The notes under the pieces: generated by a model | The model's database searches: none | The model's input: the letters and a program-made list of their open reading frames with translations, nothing else | What the model was told of the DNA's origin: nothing | In this document: positions 1-7,256 of the stretch, piece by piece | How positions within the stretch are numbered: position 1 is the stretch's first letter | Layout of the letters: each line of letters begins with the position of its first letter | Source of the DNA: JBBPYA01 sp038200385 | GTDB taxonomy: Bacteria > Actinomycetota > Actinomycetes > Mycobacteriales > Geodermatophilaceae | Reading direction: 5' to 3' | Assembly (NCBI GenBank): GCA_038200385.1 | Contig: JBBPYA010000279.1 | Span: 1 to 15,161, forward strand | DNA length: 15,161 nucleotides | Position numbers and translations under genes: made by a program

Positions 1-2822
1 ACATACACGTGGTTGGCGGCCCGGCCGCGGGTCACCGCGACGTAGAGCTGTTGCCGGTTCTCGGCGCCGGTGGCCACCGTGTGGCAGGTGTCGGCGGTGA
101 TCCCTTGCGCGCCGTGCACGGTGGAGGCGTACCCGAGTTCGACGGCCTCGGCCACGTAGTCCGCCGGGAGGGTGAGGCGTCGGTTCGTGCCGAGGTGCAC
201 GGCGTCGACCGCCCCGCAGGCGCGCACCGCCACGACGGTCCACCGGTCGCCGTTCTTCACCCAGTCGCTGGAGGTGATGGGCAGCCGGCGGTCGTTGCGG
301 CGGCTGATCAGGGTGTCGCCGGCGCTGGCCCGGTTCCCGTCGGCCAGCCCAACATCGGAACCGGTGCGGACGCCGGCCGCGAGCAGCCGGTCGGCGCGGG
401 CCCGGGCGTTCAGCTGCGCCACGAGGTCGCGGGTGGGGGCGAGCATGACCGCGTCCCGGCCCACGGCGCGGTCCGCGGCCCAGGCGGTGTAGGCCTGATC
501 CGCGCAGGTCGCCGGGTCGCCGACGTGGACGCGGCCGCGGTCGAGGTAGAAGCCCAGCCCGGCCGGGTCGCCGGTGCGCAGCGCCAGGGTGGCCGCGCCC
601 TCGGCGGGGTCCTGGAACCGGATCAGCTGGGACAGGGTGACCGCGCCGTGGGTTTCGGCGAGGTCGCGGAGCACCCCGCCGGCGGCCACCGAGGCCAGCT
701 GCCGGTCGTCGCCCACCAGGCGGACGCTGCCGCCCCGGTCCAGGACGAACGCGACGGCGTGCGCGAGGTCGACGGTGCCGGCCATCCCGGCCTCGTCGAT
801 GACCACCAGGGTCCCGGCCCCGATCCGGTCCGCCCAGGCCGGCAGCGCCCCGGCGGCCAGCGAGCAGGTGAGTTTGGCCAGGGTGTCGCTGTGCGCCCCG
901 CCGAGCTGTTCGGCCAGCCCGGCTGCGGCCACGGCGGAGGGCGCGAGGCCGACGACGTCGCCGCCGGCGTCGGCCCAGGCCCGGGCCAGCACCCGCATCG
1001 CGGTGGTCTTGCCGGACCCGGCCGGGGCGATCGCCAGCTGCACCCGCGCTCCGGAGGTCGCCAGCTCCCCGACCAGCTGCGCCTGCCCGGGGTTGAGTTC
1101 GACGCCGTTAGCGGCGGATTCCAGCAGCGCCACCTCCACGGTCGCGGCGTCCACCGCCCGGCCGTCGCGGCGGCCCGCCGCGGCGACCAACGCGCGCTCG
1201 GCGTCGATCACCGGCTGCGCGGTGAACAACTGGGCGCCGGCCACGGTGTAGACGCTGGCCCCGTCCGAGCGCCGCAACACCGCCGGCTCGGTGACCGGAT
1301 CGGGCTGTCCGAGGGGCACCGACCGGGCCGGGGACAGGGCAGCATCGACGATGCGGGTGACGGCCCGGTCGACGTCGCCGGGGGCGATACCGCCAACGCG
1401 GACCTGCCGTTCGGCTTCGGCGCGGACGTGCCAGGTCTGCCAGACCGCGCGCTGCTCGGCCACGCACCGCAGCACCCGGCCGGCGGTCTCGCTCACCCAC
1501 CCGTCGGTGGCCCGGGGCAGCGGGTACGGGCGTCGGCGCAGCGCCTGCGTGACCATCGAGTCCACGGCGGTGGGGCCGCCGATCAGGGTGGTGGCCTCCC
1601 GGCGCCAGGTGAACCGCTGCTCACCGAGCGAGCGGGGTTCGTGTTTGCCGGCGCGGGTTTCCAGGGTGGCCTGCTGCGCCAGCTGCAGGGCCTCGATCGG
1701 CGACGGCGGACGGCCGTAGTCGTAGTGGAAGCGGGCGGCGAGTTCGCCGCGGCGGACCTCGATCGCCGCGCGCCGGCTCGACCAGGCGGCCAGCAGCCGC
1801 TCGTCGACGCCGACGATCTCCCGGACCGGGCGTTTCCGCAGGTCCGCGGCTGCCCGGTCGGCGAAGGTGACGCCGAGGCGGGCCACCAGCTGCGCCTCCA
1901 GGCGGGTGTTGTACCGCTCGGAGGCGGCGACAGTGGCCTTGTGCAACACCCGCCCGTCCAAAGCCAGCCATTGGCCGCCCAAGGTCTGGACCTTGTTGGA
2001 GACCGCGACGTGGGTGTGCAGGTCGGGGTCCCCGGCGCGGGAGTCGCGGTGCGTGAACACCGCGCCGATCAGCCCGCTGACCTCGACCTGCCGGACCCCG
2101 GCGGCGCCGGTCCGGGTGAAGCACGCGTCGCGCTCGAGCCACGCCAGGGTGTCGGTGACGGCGGCGTGGTGGGCGGCCTCGATCTGCTCCGACACCACCC
2201 GGGGGGCCAACGCCCACAGCGTGGACACCGACTTGACCGGGGAGAACGTCAGGTCGTAGCCGGCGACGGCGGTGGTCGCGGGCCGCCCGGCGCGGGCGAT
2301 GAACCCGGCCAGCTCCCGCGGGTCCGCCGGCGGACGCTGGTGCTCGGTGGTGAACAGCCGGCGGCCGACGTCGGTGCGGATCGCCGAGCGGTCCGCGGCC
2401 GGCACCGGCCAGTCCCGGGGAAACCCGAGGCGGGCGTTGTAGTCGCCGTACCCGGCGGCGCACGCCTTCCGGAACTCGTTGGCGGTGGCCTCGAACACCG
2501 GGAACGCCTTGCCCAGCGACGCCGCCGCCAGCGCCTGCGCGGGGGAGCGGCCTGCGGTGACCACCTGCAGCTCGATGGCGGCCGCGTTGGGGTGGCGGCC
2601 CTCCCCGAACAGGGCCCGCATCTGCTCCTCGGTGACCTGCTGCCCGGCCCCCATGCCGTCCAGGCCGGTCAGCCCGGCGCCGGACCACCGCCCCGGCGCC
2701 TCCCCCCGCTGGGAGTAGTACTCACCCAGACCGTGGTGCGGCTTCTCGGTCGAATCCAGGGCCGCGACCTGCCGCGTCAAGTAGGTGTAGCCGTCCCCCG
2801 CGGTGAGCTTATGCAGAGTCAT
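1..2822 (-). CDS. MobF-family conjugative relaxase-helicase (TrwC/TraI type), 3' end outside window
   Basis: Nicks and unwinds plasmid or ICE DNA at oriT during conjugation. One uninterrupted minus-strand frame gives 940 residues and is still open at base 1. The N-terminus MTLHKLTAGDGYTYLTRQ carries the candidate catalytic tyrosines (Y12, Y14). AGYDLTFSPVKSVS (about 187-200) and the metal-binding histidines H258, H269 and H271 (FTHRDSR, then DLHTHVAVSNK) complete the TrwC relaxase domain. The helicase half has Walker A APAGSGKTT (K605), Walker B VVIDEAGM (D676, E677), RLVGDDRQLASV just after it, and a late SF1 motif VHGAQGIT (about 905). Codon phase was checked at the HTH, Walker A and C-terminal ends, and no frameshift was found. 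ATG at 2822 is the chosen start, but GTG at 2825 is directly adjacent in frame. No good Shine-Dalgarno is seen, and the promoter position suggests leaderless translation. Family and fold are secure; the host element is inferred. Confidence 0.95.
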   Translation of the reverse strand, partial: MTLHKLTAGDGYTYLTRQVAALDSTEKPHHGLGEYYSQRGEAPGRWSGAGLTGLDGMGAGQQVTEEQMRALFGEGRHPNAAAIELQVVTAGRSPAQALAAASLGKAFPVFEATANEFRKACAAGYGDYNARLGFPRDWPVPAADRSAIRTDVGRRLFTTEHQRPPADPRELAGFIARAGRPATTAVAGYDLTFSPVKSVSTLWALAPRVVSEQIEAAHHAAVTDTLAWLERDACFTRTGAAGVRQVEVSGLIGAVFTHRDSRAGDPDLHTHVAVSNKVQTLGGQWLALDGRVLHKATVAASERYNTRLEAQLVARLGVTFADRAAADLRKRPVREIVGVDERLLAAWSSRRAAIEVRRGELAARFHYDYGRPPSPIEALQLAQQATLETRAGKHEPRSLGEQRFTWRREATTLIGGPTAVDSMVTQALRRRPYPLPRATDGWVSETAGRVLRCVAEQRAVWQTWHVRAEAERQVRVGGIAPGDVDRAVTRIVDAALSPARSVPLGQPDPVTEPAVLRRSDGASVYTVAGAQLFTAQPVIDAERALVAAAGRRDGRAVDAATVEVALLESAANGVELNPGQAQLVGELATSGARVQLAIAPAGSGKTTAMRVLARAWADAGGDVVGLAPSAVAAAGLAEQLGGAHSDTLAKLTCSLAAGALPAWADRIGAGTLVVIDEAGMAGTVDLAHAVAFVLDRGGSVRLVGDDRQLASVAAGGVLRDLAETHGAVTLSQLIRFQDPAEGAATLALRTGDPAGLGFYLDRGRVHVGDPATCADQAYTAWAADRAVGRDAVMLAPTRDLVAQLNARARADRLLAAGVRTGSDVGLADGNRASAGDTLISRRNDRRLPITSSDWVKNGDRWTVVAVRACGAVDAVHLGTNRRLTLPADYVAEAVELGYASTVHGAQGITADTCHTVATGAENRQQLYVAVTRGRAANHVY

Positions 2823-2832
2823 CACACCCCGA

Positions 2833-2860
2833 ATCGTAGGCGGCCGAGCCGCTAGTGCAA
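2833..2860 (-). promoter_or_regulatory. Candidate leaderless promoter of the relaxase gene with palindromic spacer
   Basis: On the minus strand, TTGCAC (2860-2855) and TACGAT (2838-2833) are separated by 16 nt. The expected transcription start falls about 7 nt past the -10, which is at the GTG/ATG start pair (2825/2822). That is the geometry of a leaderless mRNA. The spacer contains the palindrome GCGGC-TCG-GCCGC, a possible repressor site. This rests on motif matching only. Confidence 0.45.
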
Positions 2861-2992
2861 GAGGTGTGACCTTCATTCCGTAGGGTTATTTTGGCGCGGG
2901 TCGTGATGCTTTCATTACCATCTATCGCGTAGTCTGATCAGGGTCCGAATATGGGCGAGCATCTGTTGTCCGTTGTTGACCGTGAGGTACTT

Positions 2993-3361
2993 ATGGGACG
3001 GATCGCGAAGGCTGAGCAGGTCGCACGGGCTCGGGTTAGAGACAGACGAGTCCATTCGCTGTATCAGGGGAGAAGAGATCGTGATGGGCGTGTCGAGGCC
3101 GCTGCCGTGGAGGTGCTTCTCGGGCTGTCGGCGCGTGATCACGCAGCCCACCTGGTCCGCGACGCGGAGACCCGTGTCGGCGCGGCGCTACGTCGCATCC
3201 TCACCGAGGACATCACCGCCGAGCAGGCCGCGACGCTATGCGGGCTCACCGTCGCCGACGTGCGCAGACTCAGCCGGGGCAGGCGTAGCACCAGCTCAGG
3301 CGCCAAGGGGCGGCCGCGACAACAGGATGCCACCGTCTGTCCGGACGGCCAGCGGCAGTGA
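2993..3361 (+). CDS. Small helical protein with C-terminal helix-turn-helix, divergent from relaxase
   Basis: This gives 122 residues from ATG 2993, which has GAGG 5 nt upstream. An in-frame ATG at 2951 would add 14 residues but has no clear ribosome-binding site. The N-terminal half is Arg/Ala/Glu-rich and looks helical or coiled-coil (RIAKAEQVARARVRD). The C-terminal part, ITAEQAATLCGLTVADVRRL (about residues 73-92), reads as a helix-turn-helix: an AEQAA helix, a turn at CGLT, and VADVRRL as recognition helix. Small proteins of this shape occur near actinobacterial mobile-element genes, but I cannot name a family. Its divergent position next to the relaxase suggests a role in transfer regulation or as an accessory DNA-binding protein; this is inference. 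Amino-acid composition looks like a real protein, unlike overlapping frames. Confidence 0.65.
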   Translation: MGRIAKAEQVARARVRDRRVHSLYQGRRDRDGRVEAAAVEVLLGLSARDHAAHLVRDAETRVGAALRRILTEDITAEQAATLCGLTVADVRRLSRGRRSTSSGAKGRPRQQDATVCPDGQRQ

Positions 3362-3490
3362 CGTCGACGGTGCCCGACTCGACTACTGCCGTAGTCTCCA
3401 TCGCCCGTGTCGGCCGACTCCCGATGCCGGGATGTGCGAGAAGCCCGAAGGGATTCTTCGCGGATCTGCGACAAGGCCCACTGAAGCGTC

Positions 3491-3733
3491 GTGTCCACGT
3501 TTCGCGCTGCGCATGAGTCACCTGATGAATTGCTGGGTGCGCGGTTGATAGACAGGCTATGGACGCCCGCGGCGCCTAGCGGGCAACGAAAGACATCCCA
3601 GAATCGGTGCCATGCGACCAATATCGTCGGATACCCCACCGAGCTGCCTTTGGAGCATGACTACACTGACCACGCCTATCGCTGGCCATTTGTATGGGAG
3701 CAGGCCGAAAGCGCTGCCCTGGGCTCCACATGA
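3491..3733 (+). CDS. Doubtful hypothetical protein, 80 residues
   Basis: An open frame from GTG 3491 to TGA 3733. Its composition is more protein-like than neighbouring frames (acidic and aromatic residues near the end, for example EHDYTDHAYRWPFVWEQAES). The start has only a weak GAAG upstream. Third codon positions are less GC-biased than in the certain genes here, so it is either foreign or not coding. No domain is recognised. A competing minus-strand frame overlaps it and looks like a shadow. Confidence 0.22.
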   Translation: MSTFRAAHESPDELLGARLIDRLWTPAAPSGQRKTSQNRCHATNIVGYPTELPLEHDYTDHAYRWPFVWEQAESAALGST

Positions 3734-4147
3734 CCACTCACACAAACTGAGCGACAGGTCTTGCTGTCATCGACAGTGTCGCGGCCATGGCATGACCACC
3801 CCCTGGCGCCTCCGACCGTCGGCTCGTCCGACGGGACCTGGTGGCGCCCTCCTTGATCGGCACCAGTCGACCTACCCCAGCCTTGCCCCGCCGTCCGGCG
3901 CCGACGGCCAGCGCATAGTGCGGACTCATGGCGCGGGGGGTGTTGGGGCGGGCACCGGATTCGGCGGGCCACTGGGTCCAACCAGCCGGTCCGGTCGGTC
4001 GGTGTCCCGCCTCGGAATCTGGCCCCGTTGCCGGCGACCGCGCTGCACGGGCTGCTGCGCGACAGGTCCGACGATCAGCCGGCGCGGCGGGAAGGTCGCC
4101 GTCCCGACATACCGATTTGGCAGGGCAAGGCTGGGAGGTGCAGAACC
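3734..4147 (+). other. Stretch without a recognised gene
   Basis: Several short frames are open on both strands, but all are Arg/Pro/Gly-rich and resemble GC-driven shadows. The frame that ends in the small membrane protein extends back to about 4028 without recognisable homology. No RNA gene, repeat or terminator was seen. Confidence 0.4.
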
Positions 4148-4279
4148 GTGGCGGAGGCGGCGACTCCCGGCCGGCGCGGGCGGCTGAGCCTCACCTCGGT
4201 GGGATGTCTGGCGGTCGGGCTGTGGCTACTGGTTGTAGCAGTCCTGTACTTCGACTGGCTCGGACGCTCGGTGGGCTGA
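4148..4279 (+). CDS. Small single-pass membrane protein, 43 residues
   Basis: Starts at GTG 4148 behind GGGAGG, about 8 nt upstream. A short basic N-terminus (PGRRGR) is followed by one strong hydrophobic helix, GCLAVGLWLLVVAVLYF (about residues 19-35), and a short tail ending LGRSVG. The positive-inside rule would put the N-terminus in the cytoplasm. Small membrane peptides are common cargo of actinobacterial conjugative elements (for example spread proteins), but no family match can be claimed. The same frame is open upstream to 4028, so a longer 83-residue product is possible. The ribosome-binding site and hydrophobicity favour the short form. Confidence 0.5.
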   Translation: MAEAATPGRRGRLSLTSVGCLAVGLWLLVVAVLYFDWLGRSVG

Positions 4280-4619
4280 CCTCGGCGACATTCGGCGTGT
4301 CCCAGGTACGTAGCCGAGATGCGCGCGAGTGAGGGGTGACGACACGGGACCGGCCACCTGCGGGCGGCGAAGGCGCTTGGCCAACGGCTGGCGGCTGCTG
4401 CGCAGCCGGTGATGCAGTCCGCTCTCGCAGGCCGTCACGAGGCACAGCGCGGAGGCTAGCTGCTCGCCGGCACCGACACGGACCGTATACCGGTCCGCGG
4501 CGCACTCGCCGGCTCGCGCGACAGCGGCGCCGGCGACCGGATAGACGAAGGTCCCAAGGCGAGAGCGCCGAGCAGCACAAGGACCGTGACCTTCTGCCCG
4601 GCAGGCGCGTCCTGGGCCG
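4280..4619 (+). other. Non-coding or fully decayed stretch upstream of the IS256 remnant
   Basis: This should hold the 5' part of the IS256 transposase and its left inverted repeat. No sequence matching the reverse complement of the right end (a GGTCAAGTCC-like block) is present. The transposase N-terminus cannot be followed in any frame before about 4620, so the left end has been lost or replaced. Confidence 0.45.
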
Positions 4620-5818
4620 CCGCCTGGACGGGTGGCGGTCGTGGTCGTCGGGGGCGTTGAACTCGCGGGCGCATCGGCCGGCGGGGCAGGTCGGTGCGAT
4701 CTCCAAGCTGCGGTCCGGCTCGTACTTTCCGGACTGGCTGCTGGAGCGCCGCCGCCGCGCGGAACGGGCGCTGACCGCCGTGGTGGCCACCTGCTACCTG
4801 CTGGGGGTGAGCACCCGGCGCATGGAGGAGCTCGTCGAGAGCCTGGGGATCACCCGGCTGTCGAAGTCCCAGGTCTCGGAGATGGCCAAGGATCTCGACG
4901 CGCACGGCGCGGACTTCGGCGCCGCCCACCGGATGCCGGCCCTACACGTTCCTGCCCGCCGACGCCCTGGTGCTCAAGGTGCCCGCGAGCGGCCGGGTGG
5001 TCAACGTGCGCACGCCCTGGTCGCTACCGGGGTCAACGCCGACAGGCACCGGGAGATCCTGCGGCCCGCAGGTCACCTCCGCCGAGTACGGCGCCGGCTG
5101 GCTGGGCTTCTTCCGCGACCTGACCGCCCGCGGCCTGAGCGGGATTGCCCTGGTCACCTCCGACGCCCACCGCGGGCTGATCGGGGCGACCGTGCCCGGT
5201 GCCGCCTGGCAGAGGTGTCGCACCCATTACGCGGCGAACTTGTTGGCGGCGACCCCGAAGGCGTCCTGGCCGGTGTCCCGCCGGGAAGTGCTCAACGCGA
5301 CCGGTGCCCTGCTGCACACGAACCTTGGTCGGGCGCCGCTGTCCGACGCGGTCCGCGCGGCCCTGCTGCTCGCCGCCGGTGGGTGTGGGCCTTGCTGCAC
5401 TCGGTCTACGACCAGCCCGACGCCGCCAGCGTGCACGCCCACTTCGACCGGGTTCTTGACGCCCTGGCCGACAAGCTGCCCAAGGTCGCCGAGCACCTCG
5501 AGGCCGCTCGCGCCGACGTGCTCGCGTTCACCGCGTTCCCCAAAGGAGATCTGCCGGCAGATCTGGTCCAACAACCCCAGCGAGCGGCTCAACCGCGAGA
5601 TCCGCCGGCGCACCGATGTCGTCGGCACTTCCCCGACCGCGACTGCCTATCCGCCTCGTTGGCACCGTACTCGCCGAGCTACACGACGAATGGAACGAAG
5701 GCCGCCGCTACCTCGCCTCGACGTCCTCGCCCGCTGCCGCCTCCGACCGGTCACCGCCAACGCCGACACCACCCGGGAGGTGACCACCGAGACTACAATC
5801 CCGGCGCTCAGCGCCTGA
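4620..5818 (+). pseudogene. IS256-family transposase, multiply frameshifted
   Basis: Encoded a DDE transposase of the Mutator type. Family blocks appear in order but in changing frames. KLRSGSYFPDWLLERRRRAE through SLGITRLSKSQVSEMAKDLD is at about 4704-4900. ALVATGVNADRHREIL follows at about 5010-5060. GWLGFFRDLTARGLSG, LVTSDAHRGL and WQRCRTHYAANLLAATPK lie at about 5097-5265. After the 107-bp foreign segment come WALLHSVYDQPDAASVHAHF through LAFTAFPK, then IWSNNPSERLNREIRRRTDVVG, then IRLVGTVLAELHDEWNEGRR, and the natural tail TTREVTTETTIPALSA. At least five frame changes are needed, for example a single-base loss at the GRRYL/LDVLAR join near 5707-5715. The SDAH and NNP..RLNREI..R blocks identify the family securely. 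The N-terminus is missing. Confidence 0.9.
5273..5379 (+). pseudogene. selA: 107-bp internal selA fragment (selenocysteine synthase) inside the IS256 transposase
   Basis: The transposase text runs to TGGCCG (5267-5272) and resumes at TGGGTGTGGGCC (5380 on), restoring the family reading SWP-WVWALLHS. The 107 bases between do not belong to the family. In frame with the upstream part they read EVLNATGALLHTNLGRAPLS followed by DAVRAALLLAAG. INATG-x-x-LHTNLGRAPL is the conserved block in the N-terminal third of L-seryl-tRNA(Sec) selenium transferase, upstream of the PLP lysine. SelA makes selenocysteinyl-tRNA(Sec) from seryl-tRNA(Sec) and selenophosphate; this scrap cannot. GCCG/GTG repeats at the junctions leave the edges uncertain by a few bases. 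The length is not a multiple of three, so it shifts the transposase frame. Confidence 0.75.
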
Positions 5819-5847
5819 CCAGCACGAAGATCACGCGGCAACCGTCA

Positions 5848-5872
5848 CACACCACGCCAGCGGACTTGACCC
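5848..5872 (+). repeat. Right terminal inverted repeat of the IS256 remnant
   Basis: ACACCACGCCAGCGGACTTGACC lies about 30 nt after the transposase stop. It resembles the GGACTTGACC-type ends of actinobacterial IS256 elements. No matching left end was found, so this is assigned by position and resemblance only. Confidence 0.6.
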
Positions 5873-5997
5873 GATGTCGGCTGCTTTTGGGCATGATAAC
5901 GGCCTCTTCGGCGCGCACGTCGGTGCACGCTCGAACGAGGCCTGCGCTTGAGGGGCCGCTACGGGCGAGGTCTAGCTACGCGGCCAGCAGGTGCCGA

Positions 5998-6117
5998 TTA
6001 CCGGCGACGCCATGCGCGGATGATCTTCACCAGGCGGGCGGTGGGCCGCCCGCTGGGTGCGAAGATTGCCGCGGCCACGAGCAGCGTCACCGATACACCG
6101 ATGATCGCAGCCGTCAT
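5998..6117 (-). CDS. Small single-pass membrane peptide, 39 residues
   Basis: ATG 6117 follows a good ribosome-binding site, GAAGGGAAGG, at the usual spacing. The product starts MTAAIIGVSVTLLVAAAIF, a hydrophobic helix over residues 2-19. It then turns basic (GRPTARLVKIIRAWRRR), which predicts N-out, C-in topology with a cationic, amphipathic cytoplasmic tail. The frame stays open upstream to 6417, but the residues before this ATG look non-coding. No family is recognised. It could be a mobile-element membrane peptide, or a type I toxin-like peptide given the hydrophobic-then-cationic layout; the latter is speculation. A candidate promoter/operator lies about 180 nt upstream (6296-6321). Confidence 0.5.
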   Translation of the reverse strand: MTAAIIGVSVTLLVAAAIFAPSGRPTARLVKIIRAWRRR

Positions 6118-6240
6118 GGCCTTCCCTTCGTTGAGGGGATCCGGACAGGACAGGACGATGCCTCCTGTTCTCTGGGGTAGTGGCGCACGCCGTCGAGCAG
6201 CAGCTAGCAGGCCGGTTCGCCGGGGTGGGCCACGCGTTGC

Positions 6241-6296
6241 GCCCGGCGACACGGTGCCGGGCATGACAACAGCCCCGGGGTTCAGTCCACCGGGGC
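6241..6296 (-). repeat. Two perfect 7-bp hairpins between the palindrome and the small membrane gene
   Basis: GCCCGGC (6241-6247) pairs with GCCGGGC (6256-6262) across an 8-nt loop. GCCCCGG (6272-6278) pairs with CCGGGGC (6290-6296) across an 11-nt loop. The first would fold in the long leader of the 39-residue gene. The second overlaps the candidate -10 box. Neither has a T-run, so intrinsic termination is unlikely. Confidence 0.45.
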
Positions 6297-6321
6297 CTAT
6301 ACGAGTGTGTAGACACACTCG
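6296..6321 (-). promoter_or_regulatory. Perfect 20-bp palindrome adjoining a candidate -10 box
   Basis: CGAGTGTGTAGACACACTCG (6302-6321) is two perfect 9-bp arms around AG. On the minus strand it directly abuts TATAGG (6301-6296), so a dimeric repressor bound there would block the -35 region. The TGTGT..ACACA core is like sites for GntR- or TetR-type dimers, but the regulator is not in the window and no consensus -35 is visible. It probably controls the 39-residue gene or something transcribed to the right. Confidence 0.5.
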
Positions 6322-6371
6322 CTCGTCACGAAACCTTACACATTCCGATCGCGGACGCTGTTCACATGCCG

Positions 6372-6405
6372 AAGGCCCCAGGAAACCTCCGGGGGCCTTG
6401 TTTTT
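6372..6405 (+). terminator. Rho-independent terminator, plus strand
   Basis: AAGGCCCC (6372-6379) pairs perfectly with GGGGCCTT (6392-6399). An inner AGG/CCT pair lies in the loop, and TTGTTTTT (6398-6405) follows. This is the clearest terminator in the window. No plus-strand gene is recognised immediately upstream, so it may end an unseen short RNA or be left over from a deleted gene. Confidence 0.65.
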
Positions 6406-6493
6406 GGGCGCATGCAACGCCCACGTGCGTCACAGTACTTGGATGGCCCTCCCGATCTCGACAACTGCCCATCTCGGCGTGCCGTGCGTGCTT

Positions 6494-7191
6494 TCACCCA
6501 GTGGCCTCGTGCTCGAGGAGCCGCCGGGCGGCGGCGGTCCCGGCGCGATCGTGCGCATCCAGGACCTCCCCACAGCCGCGCCACGCGCACGGGGCGCAGG
6601 TCAGCGGGGTCGACCCGTACGGGATGGCCTTAAGTTGTCCGCTGCCGGCGGGTCGGTCTTGCTGCGGGCCAGCTGGATGTGCAGCCCGTCCTCGCTGTGG
6701 CCCTCGACATCACCGACGTCGAGGGAGATCAGCTCGGAACGCCGGAACGCCCCCACCCAAGTCAGCAGGAGCAGGAGATGGTCGCGGCGGCGGGCGGCGC
6801 CGACGGGCCACCCGGGTGGCGGGAGATGCCCGAGCGGTCGTCTCACGTCCTCCAGGAGCAGCACCCGCTTGCGGGTCGGCCGGTTCCCGTTCACGCGGCG
6901 GATACCGGCCAGCGTGGCGCGGACCAGCGGGTCGACGCCGGGGGAGGGGTGCCCGGTGCCGACGTGGGCCCGGCCGATGGAGGTCACCCACCGGGTCATC
7001 GTCGACGCCGCGTACGCCGGCCGGCCGGTGTCGAGGTCCAGGGTTCGGGCGGCGTCGACGAGGTAGACCGCGACGGTTAGCGGGGTGGCCGGCAGCGCGG
7101 CCCTTTCTCGGTGCTGGCACCAGGCGGCGAAACGGCGCCAATCCGCGCTGTAGGCGCAGCGGCTGTTCTCCGCTCGGGCCGAGCGGACCAG
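6494..7191 (-). pseudogene. Tyrosine recombinase (phage-type integrase), truncated and frameshifted
   Basis: Would catalyse site-specific integration or excision of a mobile element. From 7191 the frame reads LVRSARAENSRCAYSADWRR, FAAWCQHRERAALPATPLTV and AASTMTRWVTSIGRAH, an N-terminal core-binding domain. TWVGAFRRSELISLDVGDVE follows, containing the first catalytic Arg, and then LARSKTD. Near 6640-6648 the frame changes and continues as GQLKAIPYGSTPLTCAPCAW to HEATG and a stop at 6494. The C-terminal catalytic His-x-x-Arg and Tyr are absent, so the enzyme is dead. A stop at 7192-7194 separates the fragment from in-frame GAADQVLLGVLQ, which may be more of its N-terminus. The IS21 left end begins about 50 bp further on and may have cut the gene. 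It may be the integrase of the element carrying the relaxase; this is inference. Confidence 0.85.
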
Positions 7192-7256
7192 TCACTGCAG
7201 CACGCCCAGCAGCACCTGGTCGGCCGCCCCGGCGTCGCTGGTGTGACCGTGAGCCC

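Larger units (their letters stand above)
4620..5872 (+). mobile_element. Decayed IS256-family (Mutator-type) insertion sequence, left end missing
   Basis: Comprises a broken transposase (4620-5818) and the right terminal repeat (5848-5872). The left terminal repeat and about the first 90 codons are absent. An unrelated 107-bp segment sits inside. The element therefore cannot be mobile. Confidence 0.85.

Noticed and set aside
1621..2688. A 355-codon minus-strand frame within the relaxase
   Set aside because: It is a different phase from the relaxase and consists of Arg/Gly/Pro-rich shadow sequence without motifs.
9..2855. A 948-codon open frame on the plus strand opposite the relaxase
   Set aside because: It is Gly/Arg/Ala/Pro-rich with no domain. 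It is the mirror of GC-biased third positions in the well-supported minus-strand relaxase.
3734..4147. Short minus-strand frames such as that starting MSPHYALAVGAGRRGK near 3929
   Set aside because: A plausible start, but the rest is Arg/Ser/Thr-rich with no motif and no good ribosome-binding site. Not enough to call a gene.
5273..5379. A functional selA or a selenocysteine-related gene
   Set aside because: Only about 35 codons are present. The PLP lysine region and everything downstream are absent.
4336..6180. A 614-codon plus-strand frame that could pass as an intact transposase
   Set aside because: Only parts of it match IS256 blocks. The rest of the family sequence lies in the other two frames, so the long frame is an accident of frameshifts.
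6322..6420. A tRNA 3' end or attachment site next to the integrase remnant
   Set aside because: No T-arm (GTTCRA) plus acceptor stem could be formed, and no direct repeat to another part of the window was found.
5948..7066. A 372-codon plus-strand frame
   Set aside because: It is antisense to the 39-residue gene and the integrase remnant, with low-complexity composition and no motif.
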